Notes under the pieces: model-generated
Databases searched by the model: none
Seen by the model: the letters and a program-made list of their open reading frames with translations, nothing else
What the model was told of the DNA's origin: nothing
Made by a program: the position numbers and the translations under genes
In this document: positions 55,931 through 64,000 of the stretch, piece by piece
Layout: each line of letters begins with the position of its first letter
Position numbering within the stretch: the first letter of the stretch is position 1
Assembly (NCBI GenBank): GCA_026315105.1
Contig: CM048744.1
Span: 348,091,668-348,155,667 of the forward strand
Reading direction: 5' to 3'
Source of the DNA: Locusta migratoria
Lineage: Eukaryota > Arthropoda > Insecta > Orthoptera > Acrididae
DNA: 64,000 nucleotides

Positions 55931-56540
55931 TGCAATGTTGGAACATTAAAGAAAAACTTACGGCTGGATCTCAACTGGAATGGAGAGTCTGGAAGAGCCT
56001 AAATAATTGACTTAGGTGTCGAACTGGAAGATCAAAGGCAATGGCGTAACTAGGACTTGTCTTTGGGGGGGGGGGTGAAATAGATCTGCTTGATGAGCAA
56101 AATTTTAGTCAGTTTCCAGACAGACTACCATCTACCACTCCTGCTGAAGAAATTAATTCACTCCCATCCAATGAAAGATTATGGTCAAACATCCCAAGTT
56201 TTCAATCTTTACCTTTACCAGATTGCTGTTATACGATTTCTTTTCCTTTTTTTTCGGGTTCTGGGGGGGGGGGGCGGGCGGTTCTATCCCCCGCCCCCAT
56301 AGTTACGCCACTGATCAAAGGATAACCTGTTCAAGTGGGGATACGCAGAAGACGACCTCTGTTTGTTTTTCTCCACATTGGTAATGACACACCTGCTGAG
56401 CTGTCCATCCTTGCCGGCGCCATGCACTTTCAAAGACCTGTGGCTGGCCAACGACGCTGCAGTGAAGTGTGCCGAACACTGGAGAGAGATATGAGTCTGC
56501 TATGGACAATAATGACGTATGATGTGTGAAAATCATGCCT
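55505..56540 (+). pseudogene. LINE C-terminal region, split by poly(A) and a hAT MITE
   Basis: Reads AEYACPVWRRSTHAHKLDKA, LNDSCRLITGCLKPTNRDLL, IALPQIRRQTLAMAERSKQS and ARESMWIQKL, then 70 A (55858-55927), then EWRVWKSLN and GRSK. It is cut by the MITE at 56039-56313 and resumes DNLFKWGYAEDDLC, THLLSCPSLP, AVKCAEHWREI. The end is the zinc-knuckle-like C-terminus of a Jockey-like LINE. The RT is missing. Confidence 0.85.
56039..56313. mobile_element. hAT MITE, 275 bp, perfect 8-bp duplication
   Basis: Ends CAATGGCGTAACTAGGACTT and, at the right, ATAGTTACGCCACTG. ATCAAAGG at 56031-56038 and 56314-56321 is an exact duplication. G-runs lie next to both ends. Its removal restores the LINE frame (GRSK-DNLF). 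Second copy at 62288-62814. Confidence 0.92.
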
Positions 56541-56711
56541 GTGTATATGAATGTATAATTAGTACTTAGTTTTATTTGTAATATAGAATATGTAGCCTGT
56601 TAATTAAGTACAGATGTAGCTCAGACGCGACTAAATAAGTAAGACCCCCGCCCCGCCCCCACCTCCCTTGACTGCGTCACTGACCATCACCAATACCACC
56701 GGATTGGGTAT
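56541..56711. other. no feature seen
   Basis: Short unassigned stretch. Confidence 0.3.
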
Positions 56712-56720
56712 ACTTATCGG

Positions 56721-56920
56721 GAAAATGTTCAAATGTTTGTAAAGCTTATGGGACTTAACTACGGGGTCATCAGTCCCTAAACTTACAAACTACTTATCAA
56801 CTACCTACGAACTAGGGCGGCACAAATATCCATTCCCGAGGGGGGATTCGAACCCCCGACCGTATTGGCCGTGGAGACCGTGACTGAAGCGCCTCAGTCC
56901 CCTCGGCCACCGCGGCCGGC
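56721..56920 (-). mobile_element. SINE family A
   Basis: Complete minus-strand copy. ACTTATCG at 56712-56719 and 56921-56928 is a likely, shortened duplication. Confidence 0.91.
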
Positions 56921-56929
56921 ACTTATCGA

Positions 56930-57455
56930 GAGTTATCTTCAAAAGTGAGTAGCAAACGACGTACAACACAGCACGCAACGGTGATTAGGCGTTGCGTTAA
57001 CTGCGGCTCGGGAGAAAGCAAAAAGGTGAGGAAAGCCGGCTGCATCGGCGCGCGTTTCACCTTGGCGGCGACCTCGCGGCCGGTCGCTGGACGCTGGAGG
57101 CTGCAGACGGCGGTGGCGATGGGATCAGCTGTCCGTCAGTGCCAGAGCCAGCGCAGACACTGCCACTGCCCCTACCGGCCGCGGCCGCGGCCGCGGCCGG
57201 TCACACCTGTTACGTCCGCCGTGGCCGCCGGCTGCGCGCCGCTGCATCGCCGAGTGTCGCCACACAACTTCTCAATTAGTCGCGCCTCTCCATTAAGCCA
57301 CACACTATGACCACTCTTCTTTTCTTTACTGCTCTACATCTTCTCCCAAACTCTTACGCGGCAGCTGTGCGTGGGAACCGTGGTGTGGGTATACTTTCAT
57401 GTTCTGTCTGTGAACGTAAAGTAGGAGGCTGGAATTGCGCTACCTTAGGGGGGTT
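56930..57455. other. no gene recognised; GC-rich 57040-57250
   Basis: A run of CGGCCG repeats at 57176-57200. No domain in the 121-codon frame. Confidence 0.4.
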
Positions 57456-57462
57456 ATGAACG

Positions 57463-57715
57463 GTAAAAGCCCTGAACAGGCCTCAAAAGATCCAAGGACC
57501 GGGCACCGTGTCATCCTCTACACGGAGGCGTCAACGGACTCGTTATGGACAAGGCGTAATCATCGGCGCATACTCCCAGCTGTTGTGTCGGGTTTCGTGA
57601 CTGGAGTCGCTACTTGTCAATCAAGCAGCTCGTCAAGCCCTGATTCCACCACGCTTACAAACAGCGCTCAGAAGACCCGGACGGTGACCCATCCAAGTGC
57701 AACTCAAGTCGGTGG
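57463..57715 (+). repeat. 5S-rRNA-type SINE fragment (tentative)
   Basis: GTAAAAGCCCTGAACAGGCC, AATCAAGCAGCTCGTCAAG, CTTACAAACAGCGCTCAGAA and GTGACCCATCCAAGTGCAAC match, from memory, an insect repeat whose end is antisense 5S rRNA (CCATCCAAGTGC is a 5S-like stretch). The 5S-like end is cut short here. Confidence 0.45.
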
Positions 57716-58285
57716 CTTGCTTGAAAAGCCGGTCGAGGCGTTCATACCTTGATACGCCAATGTGATCCGGAGGCCAAAAGAAAGCCACTGAAGTCAGACT
57801 TGGCAAGGATGAAGAAAGGATATTTAACAGACCACACCAGAGGTGCCCACGGGGCACTGCGTCATTGAAATTTATGCGGGAGAGAGGATGAAAATTATTA
57901 CTTTTGGCCAGTCCGGGGGGGGGGGGGGGCGGACTTTATAAAACAATTTAAAAAACGTGAAATAAAATATATTTAATTTCAATATTAAACGGCAAAACCG
58001 TATTTATTAGATCATAAACTAGGAATCCAAATATGTCGGGTGTGGAGGGGGTTGGTCGCAGTTTGGGAAGGGAAGTCAGTCATTGGCGAAGGGGAGGGGG
58101 TTGGACACCTCTGAACCGCACCAAAGGGCTTTTGGGGAAAATACTAGTCAGCATTTGCAAGCCACTCAAGGAGTGACTACACAACAAAATACTTACCCCA
58201 GCAGGCAGGCTCGGAGATGTTCAAGAGCACAAGAGATAGCGAACTACTCGTCGGAAAAAATCACTACTTCCAGTAGGCAAGGAAG
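57716..58285. other. no feature seen
   Basis: Includes a 14-16 G run near 57907. Nothing recognised. Confidence 0.35.
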
Positions 58286-58289
58286 AATA

Positions 58290-58600
58290 TTTGATGCGGT
58301 CACAAAGCAGCATATTCACCACGACCATCTACTAGGGAACCGTTGGTATACACAATGTTTGCACCATGGAATGAGTCAAGAAGTGTCAGGACACTGGCAA
58401 AGGAGAGGTGTTGGTGAAACTGAGAATTTCGAGTCCCGGGACGAATCCATACAAAGCTACAAATCAGGAATGGACCAAGAAGGGAGTGGAAAGTGGAAGC
58501 GATGGAAAGGGACTGAAAGGACGAAACAAACCTGGACCATAGTGGTGGGTAGGGGAGTCCATCAGCTGGATACAAAAGCCTGCGAATCGGTGGTGGGGCG
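58290..58600 (-). pseudogene. LINE fragment around the RNase H start (tentative)
   Basis: Minus sense QHLSFASVLTLLDSFHGANI then VYTNGSLVDGRG resembles the linker and first RNase H strand (VYTDGS) of Jockey/I-type LINEs. The catalytic Asp is Asn here. Nothing else is recognisable. Confidence 0.45.
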
Positions 58601-58687
58601 AAGCATAAACACGGACAATGTTCAGAGGTAAGAAGATGTTGCGGAGGAAGCGAAGTTAAGGAACCCCATTTTCAATAAGGTGACTTG

Positions 58688-58886
58688 AAAAGTTCAAATG
58701 TTTGTCAAACTTAAAGGTCTTAACTGCGGGGTCATCAGTCCCTAAACTTAAAAACTGCTTATGAAGTACCTTATACTAAAGACGACAAAAACATCCATGC
58801 CCGAGGGGGGATTCGAACCCCCGACGGAGAACGGCCTCGCGCATCGTAGCATAGCGCCTTAATGCTCTCGGTCGCTCCGCCGCGGC
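58688..58886 (-). mobile_element. SINE family A/B hybrid-looking copy
   Basis: Tail and body like family A, but the tRNA-like head (GCCGCGGCGGAGCGACCGAG) differs. The duplication is AAGGTGACTTG (58677-58687) and AAGGAGACTTG (58887-58897), one mismatch. Confidence 0.87.
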
Positions 58887-58984
58887 AAGGAGACTTGTCA
58901 CTGCACCTGCGATCCATAATGGTGTACATAGCGATTACATTCACCACTCTTAACAGATCTACATGGAACTATATGTGTGAATCG

Positions 58985-59385
58985 GCAAGGTTTAAGGCCA
59001 GTCAAGTATCGTGACGAGATCTTGGGATGTCATGGGCGATTCATGGTTGTTGCTGTTGGCCCAGACTTCGTATTAATGCTCGACCTGAAACAGCCCGAGT
59101 GGTTGATGTTTTCTTGAGAACTGAAGATATTGAATCCAAGGTGTGGCCTGCTCCATCTCCCGACTTAAATCTCGCAGAGCATGTCTGGGATGCACAGGGG
59201 AGACAGGTTGCATCACGTCAGCGAACACCACACCATCTCCAATGCTGGCGAATTGTCCTGCAGGAAGAATGGGCGTTGTTGCCTCGACATGATACTGATG
59301 ACATCATTCGCAGCGTGCATCGTCATTGTCAGGCCTTCATTGTTCACAAGAGTGGTCACACCCACACTGACTCACATTAACCGGT
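58985..59385 (+). pseudogene. Tc1-type transposase C-terminal remnant
   Basis: INARPETARVVDVFLRTEDI replaces DNARPHTARV, so the second catalytic Asp is lost. VWPAPSPDLNLAEHVWDAQG keeps the Glu block of the DD34E type. Then QEEWALLPRHDTDDIIRSVH and RHCQAFIVHKSGHT. Stop at 59378. No inverted ends found. Confidence 0.85.
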
Positions 59386-60580
59386 TGTCGAGCAAAGCTA
59401 AGTAAACATTGTTGTCTACAGTTATGCAGTTGCAGCTGTTTCCATTCTGTATTCTTCACAATGCTTCTATTCAACTATCAATTCTTTTCATTGTTTTTGT
59501 GATAATTATAAACGAATAGTTGCAAAATTTTAATTTGTTGCCATGATTTTGGCCGCTAGTGGGTATATATTTTTACCCGAGTATCTTCCGTTTGCAGGCC
59601 ATTTGCAGTTAAATTGCATTACGTACTGAAGGTAATATAAGCGTCAACAGTTAAAAAAAAACCAGTAAAGTGTAACGATTTTGGGCCCCATAAGTCCCAA
59701 AGGTACAACTAATTTAAATGTATTTTTGCGTTGACTTCCGGAGAAACTGCCTTTATTTTGAATACTGTGTTGTCATCGTAAAGCTGTCTTCTCATTTGTT
59801 TATTTCATTTTTTTGTTAGATAAGGTCACTCTTTCAAAATGGTATGTCTTGACTAAGTGCACATACTTCTACGAAGAAGTAGTTGGTGCAAGATTTTATT
59901 ATTGTATCTATTTTTTAATTTCAGCAATTACGAAGTCCGTACAGTCTGGAGCAGCAAGTACAAAGTAATAGGCAAATTTATCTTTTGAGACGGACGGTTC
60001 TTTGTAACAGAATAGAGGAGTGGGAAGCAGAGTCACTGTTAGTACTGAAGGGTACAGGAAAAGTCAGGCAGCACCTCATGTTGCGCAGAAATGATTAGCA
60101 TTCGAGACACCTGAGCCCACGGGTTCAATGTCACATGATGTCGCGGAGCAGCAACACCTGCAGGTAAACGGAGCCTGTCGATGTCGCTATAAATCTAATG
60201 GCTCAGTGTGAGCTGAGCAGGCGTTCTCTGAATATGACCTTCCTGTCTAGTCGTTCATGGTACTGAGTTTTTCCTGAACGTGAGTGTAATACTTGCCTTA
60301 TCGTGTTAAACATTAAATCTTACCTCTTAATGACTAGATTAAGACTGGATTTTAAATTTGACCAATAATTACGCTGCTAAACACCTCCAAAATGTGTACA
60401 AATGTACGAAATTCTGTTAGTTATACAATGTGCAACTGTGGTCTTAACCAAATGGAAGAAACAGCAGAGGATATCTGAAAAGACAAAGAAAATTTAAGTA
60501 AAAATTGCTTCCCTTTTGTGAAAAGATATGTGAACTGTTTATAATCTGGAAACAATACATCTCACAAAAATTGTACTTGT
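59386..60580. other. no feature seen
   Basis: AT-rich. A block near 60285-60340 resembles 45985-46040 (TAATACTTGCCTTATCGTGT), so a low-copy repeat is likely. Confidence 0.4.
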
Positions 60581-60588
60581 AGATCCCA

Positions 60589-60619
60589 CTGAAGATGCCT
60601 TTAAAATAAAAGGCGAAAC
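60589..60619 (+). ncRNA. hammerhead-like motif, PLE-type
   Basis: CTGAAGA, one extra T, stem GCCTTT with AAAGGC, then GAAAC and GCG. Same architecture as the motif at 16450-16482 but unrelated stem sequence. The long stem II is fully paired. Confidence 0.45.
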
Positions 60620-60764
60620 GCGTGTGGGAGAAATATAATTAATTTCAGCAAACAAAAGGCTTTTTTTCACCTTCCAAAACGAAGAATAGCGAAATATTTA
60701 TAACTGTTCTGCTATGAAACTAATAGAAAAAAAAATAACAACATGTATTACAGGCCATTTATAA

Positions 60765-60795
60765 TGCTTCACCAATGAAGAAGCGAAACGCGTAT

Positions 60796-60841
<46 letters not shown>
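60765..60841 (+). repeat. degenerate copy of the motif plus 43-A run
   Basis: ACCAATGAAGAAGCGAAACG then CGTATGG is a collapsed version of the motif at 60589 (stem lost), about 170 bp downstream in direct orientation and followed by poly(A) at 60799-60841. Confidence 0.5.
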
Positions 60842-60844
<3 letters not shown>

Positions 60845-61230
60845 TTCATTTAGTTGCAATAGACGGAAGTACACCTCTACGAACAGTAACAACGTTTAAT
60901 CCGTGTCCATGCCACATAAAGGCAAAAGAAAAGTAATACTAAGTCGTAATATCGCATTATATAACTAAAATTAGTGAAGTAGATGAAAAATTACGTTACC
61001 GAATGTTACACGAAAATTTTAACTCAGGCGTTAAGGAAGAAAGACTTGGCATTTCCATGACTGACATTGTGCTGGTATTGTTGTGGATGTGTTACTGGGA
61101 AGGCGACCTAGGTACACTTTAACAGAAAGGTCCAACATCTGAGTGAATACTTGAAAGTTCTCTTGACAGTTCGCAATAATTTCTTCACGGCAAGGAGTCT
61201 CTTCAGCGAAGCGAAGTACACACTGATGAA
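60842..61230. other. no feature seen
   Basis: AT-rich, nothing recognised. Confidence 0.4.
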
Positions 61231-61379
61231 TCTACCGGGTGATAAAAAAGTCAGTATAAATTTGAAAACTTAATAAAACACGGAATAATGTAGAATAGAG
61301 AGGTAAAAATTAACACACATGCTTGGAATAACATGGGGTTTAATTACAAAAATCATAAAATGTCCGACATATGGCGCTT

Positions 61380-62150
61380 CATGTGATCAGAAAAACCAGT
61401 AATTAGCATAACAAATTAAGACAAAGCAGAGATGATGTTCTTTGCAGGAAATGCTTCATATGTTCACCATCATTCCTCAACAATAGCTGTAGTCGAGGAA
61501 TAATGTCGTGAACAGCACTGTAAAGCATGTCCGGAGTTATGGTGAGGCATTGGCGTCGGATGTTGTCTTTCAGCATCCATGGAGATGTCGGTCAATCACG
61601 ATACTGTTGCGACTCCAGGTAACCCCAAAGCCAATAATCGCACGGACTGAGGTCTGGGGACCTGGGAGGGCAAGCACGACGAAAGTGGCGGCTGAGCACA
61701 CAATCGCCAACAAACGACGCGCGCAAGACATCTTTCTTTTAATTCTTTATTATGGCTTTTGGTTACAGTGACCATGCAGCCAGCGGTTATTACAGTGACA
61801 ACATTCCAATAGAATTGAGATTCTTACAATGTATAGCACAATATTAATAAGTATCTTACATCATACAGCCTTAGAATAAAAGTGGAGATATCATATGTAC
61901 AAGACATAAAACATTACATATTAAACAGTACGAGTGACATATGTAATACAACAAAAGTGCAAACAGCATAAGACACGCGTCTAGAAATATGGGGTGTGGA
62001 GCGCCATCCTGCATAAAAATCGTACGTTCCGGCAGGCGGCGGTCGGCCAGACTAGGGCACGCTTGCAGCGCTCCAGTGGCGAATCTGAGTACTTCCTGAC
62101 TCTCGGTGATTTTCCCGGAGTGGGGAGGCCAGAAACTTATTGTCAAAGAG
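61380..62150 (-). pseudogene. mariner-type transposase remnant
   Basis: Minus sense: FWPPHSGKITESQEVLRFAT, RRLPERTIFMQDGAPHPIF (second catalytic Asp, MQDGAP) up to 61976. After the insertion come SRHFRRACPPRSPDLSPCDY (third acidic), WLWGYLESQQYRD, MLKDNIRRQCLTITPDMLYS and VHDIIPRLQLLL. At least one stop and the insertion make it non-functional. Confidence 0.86.
61731..61969. mobile_element. unassigned 239-bp insertion in the transposase
   Basis: AAGACA at 61725-61730 and 61970-61975 flanks it as a target duplication. Content is AT-rich without tRNA boxes or inverted ends. A T-rich left edge hints at a LINE 3' fragment on the minus strand. Confidence 0.6.
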
Positions 62151-62287
62151 TCAGTGTTGACGCCGTCGCGATTGCGACGCTAGTCGATAGTGGTGTCGTG
62201 ATCTGTGATGCTACCAACGTGGACACTACAGGTATCCATATCGGCAACAGGGAAATATTTTCAAGGTTGAACTGTCTCTGTCTACGG

Positions 62288-62814
62288 CAGTGGCGTAACT
62301 AGGACTTGGCTTGGGGGGGGGGGGGGATAGATCTGCTTGACGAGCAAAATTTAAAATTTTAGTCAGTTTCCAGACAGACTACCATCTACCACTTCCGTTG
62401 AAGAAATTAATTCACTCCCATCCAATGAAGGATTATGGTAAAACACCGCAAGTTTTCAATCTTTACCTTTACCAGATTGCTGTTATACGATATCTTTCAG
62501 ATGTTTGTTAAGCTTATGGGACTTGACTACGGGGTTATCAGTCCCTAAACTTACAAACTACTTATCAAATAGCTTATCCTAAGGACGGCACAAATATCCA
62601 TGCCCAAGGGAGGATTCGAACCCCCGACCATAGTGGCCGTGCAGACCGTGACTGAAGCGCCTCAGTCCCCTCGGCCACCGCGGCCGGTATGATTTCTTTC
62701 CCTTTTCTTTTTCTTTTCTTTTTTTTTTTTTTTTTTTTTTTTTTTGGTGGGGTGGTTCTCGGGGGGGGGGGGGGTTCTATCCTCCTCATCCCCCCCCCCA
62801 TAGTTACGCCTCTT
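62288..62814. mobile_element. hAT MITE, second copy, with SINE inside
   Basis: Aligns with 56039-56313: CAGTGGCGTAACTAGGACTT, GACAGACTACCATCTACCAC and the end ATAGTTACGCC. Flanks GTCTACGG (62280-62287) and GTCTCCGG (62815-62822) are an 8-bp duplication with one mismatch. It carries G-runs and a 27-T run (62719-62745). Confidence 0.87.
62499..62687 (-). mobile_element. SINE family A inside the hAT MITE
   Basis: Minus-strand copy with a short tail (starts at ATGTTTGTTAAGC). The flanks TATACGATATCTTTC and TATGATTTCTTTC are a decayed duplication. Confidence 0.9.
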
Positions 62815-62822
62815 GTCTCCGG

Positions 62823-63241
62823 TTGGGATTAAATGTGTACACACAGTGGTTCGCGAGTGGCAGCCGCACGTTATCGGGGTTGGTTGTATGCACACAGAGT
62901 GTAGAGTGGCTGCCCTGGGTCACTGGTAGCGAGCGACTGCCCGGGCCCTGATGGACAGCCTCCGCCTCCTCCTCCTCGGCGCGCGGCGGGCCTCCATAAA
63001 GCGCACAGTTTGTGGGCGGCTGTAGCGAGTTGGCCGTAGAGCAGCCAGCAGCCAGCAGCCAGCAGGCAGCAGACGGCAGGCGGTGACCTTTCCCTGTACT
63101 CGCGCAGCCTCGGCAAGGCGGGCGCCGCGCCGGCGTTGGGCAACGCCCGCGACTCGCCGCTCATCGCCGCACGCGGACCACTGACTCAACGCCGTGGAGT
63201 GGGTGCACACTGCACAGACCCCATACCCCACCTCGCCACGG
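62823..63241. other. GC-rich stretch, no gene recognised
   Basis: CpG-rich with a CAGCCAGCAGC repeat at 63040-63068. The 97- and 128-codon minus frames have no domain. Confidence 0.4.
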
Positions 63242-63480
63242 CAGTGTTGCCAACCGTAGGGACATGTCCCTACGTGTAGGGACATTGGACTCTTTTTTTT
63301 TTCCAAACTGTAGGGACGGATTTCCGATCTCTTTGCAAAATGTTAGGACTTTCTCAGGGACGATGCAGAATGAAAGTGTCTTATTTTTATTTAGAATAGT
63401 AACAATTCATTCTACAATTATTTTTAAAAAAGGGGAATATTGCTATCCAATAGGTAAGTACCTTATTAAAAGAAATGGAA
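63242..63480. mobile_element. hAT MITE, partial copy of the 10.0-kb family
   Basis: CAGTGTTGCCAACCGTAGGG, TTCCAAACTGTAGGGACGGA and TTTCTCAGGGACGATGCAGA match the reverse complement of 10001-10282. The other end is lost at the (GA)n tract. Confidence 0.83.
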
Positions 63481-63485
63481 GAAAG

Positions 63486-63487
<2 letters not shown>

Positions 63488-63548
<61 letters not shown>

Positions 63549-63553
63549 AGAGA
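63488..63553. repeat. (GA)n microsatellite, left part
   Basis: Continues at 63958-64000 on the other side of the SINE insertion. Confidence 0.93.
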
Positions 63554-63955
63554 AAATGTTGAAATGTTTGTTAAGCTTATGGGACTTAACTACATCAGTC
63601 CCTAAACTTACAAACTACTTATCAACTAGCTTATACTAAGGACGGTACAAATATTCATGCCGGCCGCGGTGGCCGAGGTGACTGAGGCGCTTCAGTCACG
63701 GTCAGTACGGCCACTACGGTCGGGGGTTCGAATCCCCCCTCGGGCATGGATATTTGTGCCGTCCTAGTTCGTAAGTAGTTCATAAGTAGTTTGTAAGTTT
63801 AGGTACTGATGACCCCGTCGTTAAGTCCCATAAGCTTTACAAACATTTGAACATTTGAACAAATATCCATGCCCGAGGGGGGACTCGAACCCCCGACCGT
63901 AGTGGCCGTGCAGACCGTGACTGGAGCGCCTCAGTCCCCTCGGCCACCGCGGCCG

Positions 63956-63957
<2 letters not shown>
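63554..63957 (-). mobile_element. SINE family A in (GA)n, split by another SINE
   Basis: The tail half is at 63554-63660 and the head half at 63859-63957. The outer flanks are (GA)n. Confidence 0.93.
63661..63858 (+). mobile_element. SINE family A inserted in a SINE family A
   Basis: Complete plus-strand copy. ACAAATATTCATGC at 63647-63660 and ACAAATATCCATGC at 63859-63872 is a 14-bp duplication of SINE sequence with one mismatch. With the outer minus copy it makes an imperfect palindrome. Confidence 0.94.

Positions 63958-64000
<43 letters not shown>
63958..64000. repeat. (GA)n microsatellite, right part, runs off the window
   Basis: GA repeats up to the last base. Confidence 0.93.

Larger units (their letters stand above)
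61235..62285 (-). mobile_element. mariner-type element, second family, with internal insertion
   Basis: The terminus at the left, CCGGGTGATAAAAAAGTCAG, follows TA at 61233-61234. It contains the transposase remnant and a 239-bp insertion (61731-61969). The right side is cut where a hAT MITE begins at 62288. Same family as 50228-50727 and 32318-32398. Confidence 0.83.

Noticed and set aside
57463..57715. 5S rRNA gene
   Set aside because: Only a short antisense 5S-like stretch at the end of a repeat; no full 5S gene.
58083..58631. 182-codon plus frame rich in Gln, Arg and Ser
   Set aside because: Low-complexity content, antisense to a LINE-like remnant, no domain.
63661..63745. Leu/Ser-type tRNA genes in the SINE A heads
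   Set aside because: Same head in many copies, each with SINE body and duplication; not independent tRNA genes.

Overview
This window looks like a piece of a large, repeat-swollen insect genome. The best fit is an orthopteran of the grasshopper/locust type. That inference rests on tRNA-derived SINE families that I recall from those genomes, on CR1/RTE/I/Jockey-type LINEs, hAT and mariner elements, Penelope-like elements, a Helitron, long (TA)n, (CA)n and (GA)n tracts, and the lack of any bacterial-style gene order. I found no host protein-coding gene that I can defend. Every protein-like signal that I recognise is a transposase, reverse transcriptase, RNase H or GIY-YIG fragment, and most are broken.

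Layout. 0-12.9 kb: single-copy AT-rich sequence carrying solo SINEs, a 169-bp-arm perfect palindrome with two opposed tRNA-Thr-like genes (1371-1732), a complete 697-bp non-autonomous Helitron (4376-5072), a short TIR MITE (6914-7134), a fold-back SINE (9568-9915) and a hAT MITE (10001-10282). 12.9-20.3 kb: a composite in which a Jockey-type LINE (555-codon RT reading frame, minus strand) lies between two inverted ends of a Penelope-like element (PLE), followed by a mariner that appears split by a hAT remnant and a pogo-like element. 20.9-27 kb: an RTE LINE, then a nested stack: a SINE split by a hAT, whose BED zinc-finger exon is split by a SINE that carries 3'-transduced flank.

27-38 kb: split SINEs, a 77-bp-arm PLE palindrome, an I-type LINE interrupted by a CR1 3' end, and a hAT inside a hAT. 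38.5-40.8 kb: a palindrome of two nearly identical 1.1-kb PLE 3' ends, each with a GIY-YIG endonuclease frame, meeting head to head across a (TTA)n centre. 41-50.7 kb: RNase H LINE, CR1 end, RTE copies, a PLE-like inverted pair, a full-length decayed mariner (47042-48677) and a second mariner family. 50.7-64 kb: GC-rich single-copy stretches, a poorly classified 1.6-kb DNA transposon with 4-bp target duplication (53779-55364), a LINE broken by a hAT MITE with perfect 8-bp duplication, a Tc1 remnant, a mariner with a 239-bp insertion, and a SINE inside a SINE inside a (GA)n tract.

How the parts relate: LINE-encoded RTs probably mobilise the SINEs (target duplications of about 10-15 bp are visible at many copies), and hAT and mariner transposases account for the MITEs with 8-bp and TA duplications. 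The PLE ends share a hammerhead-like fold signature across four sequence families. The most informative signals are nested insertions, which give relative ages, the PLE palindromes, and one clear SINE 3' transduction whose parent-like locus is also in the window.

Names used below for SINE families (A to F) are local labels, not database names.
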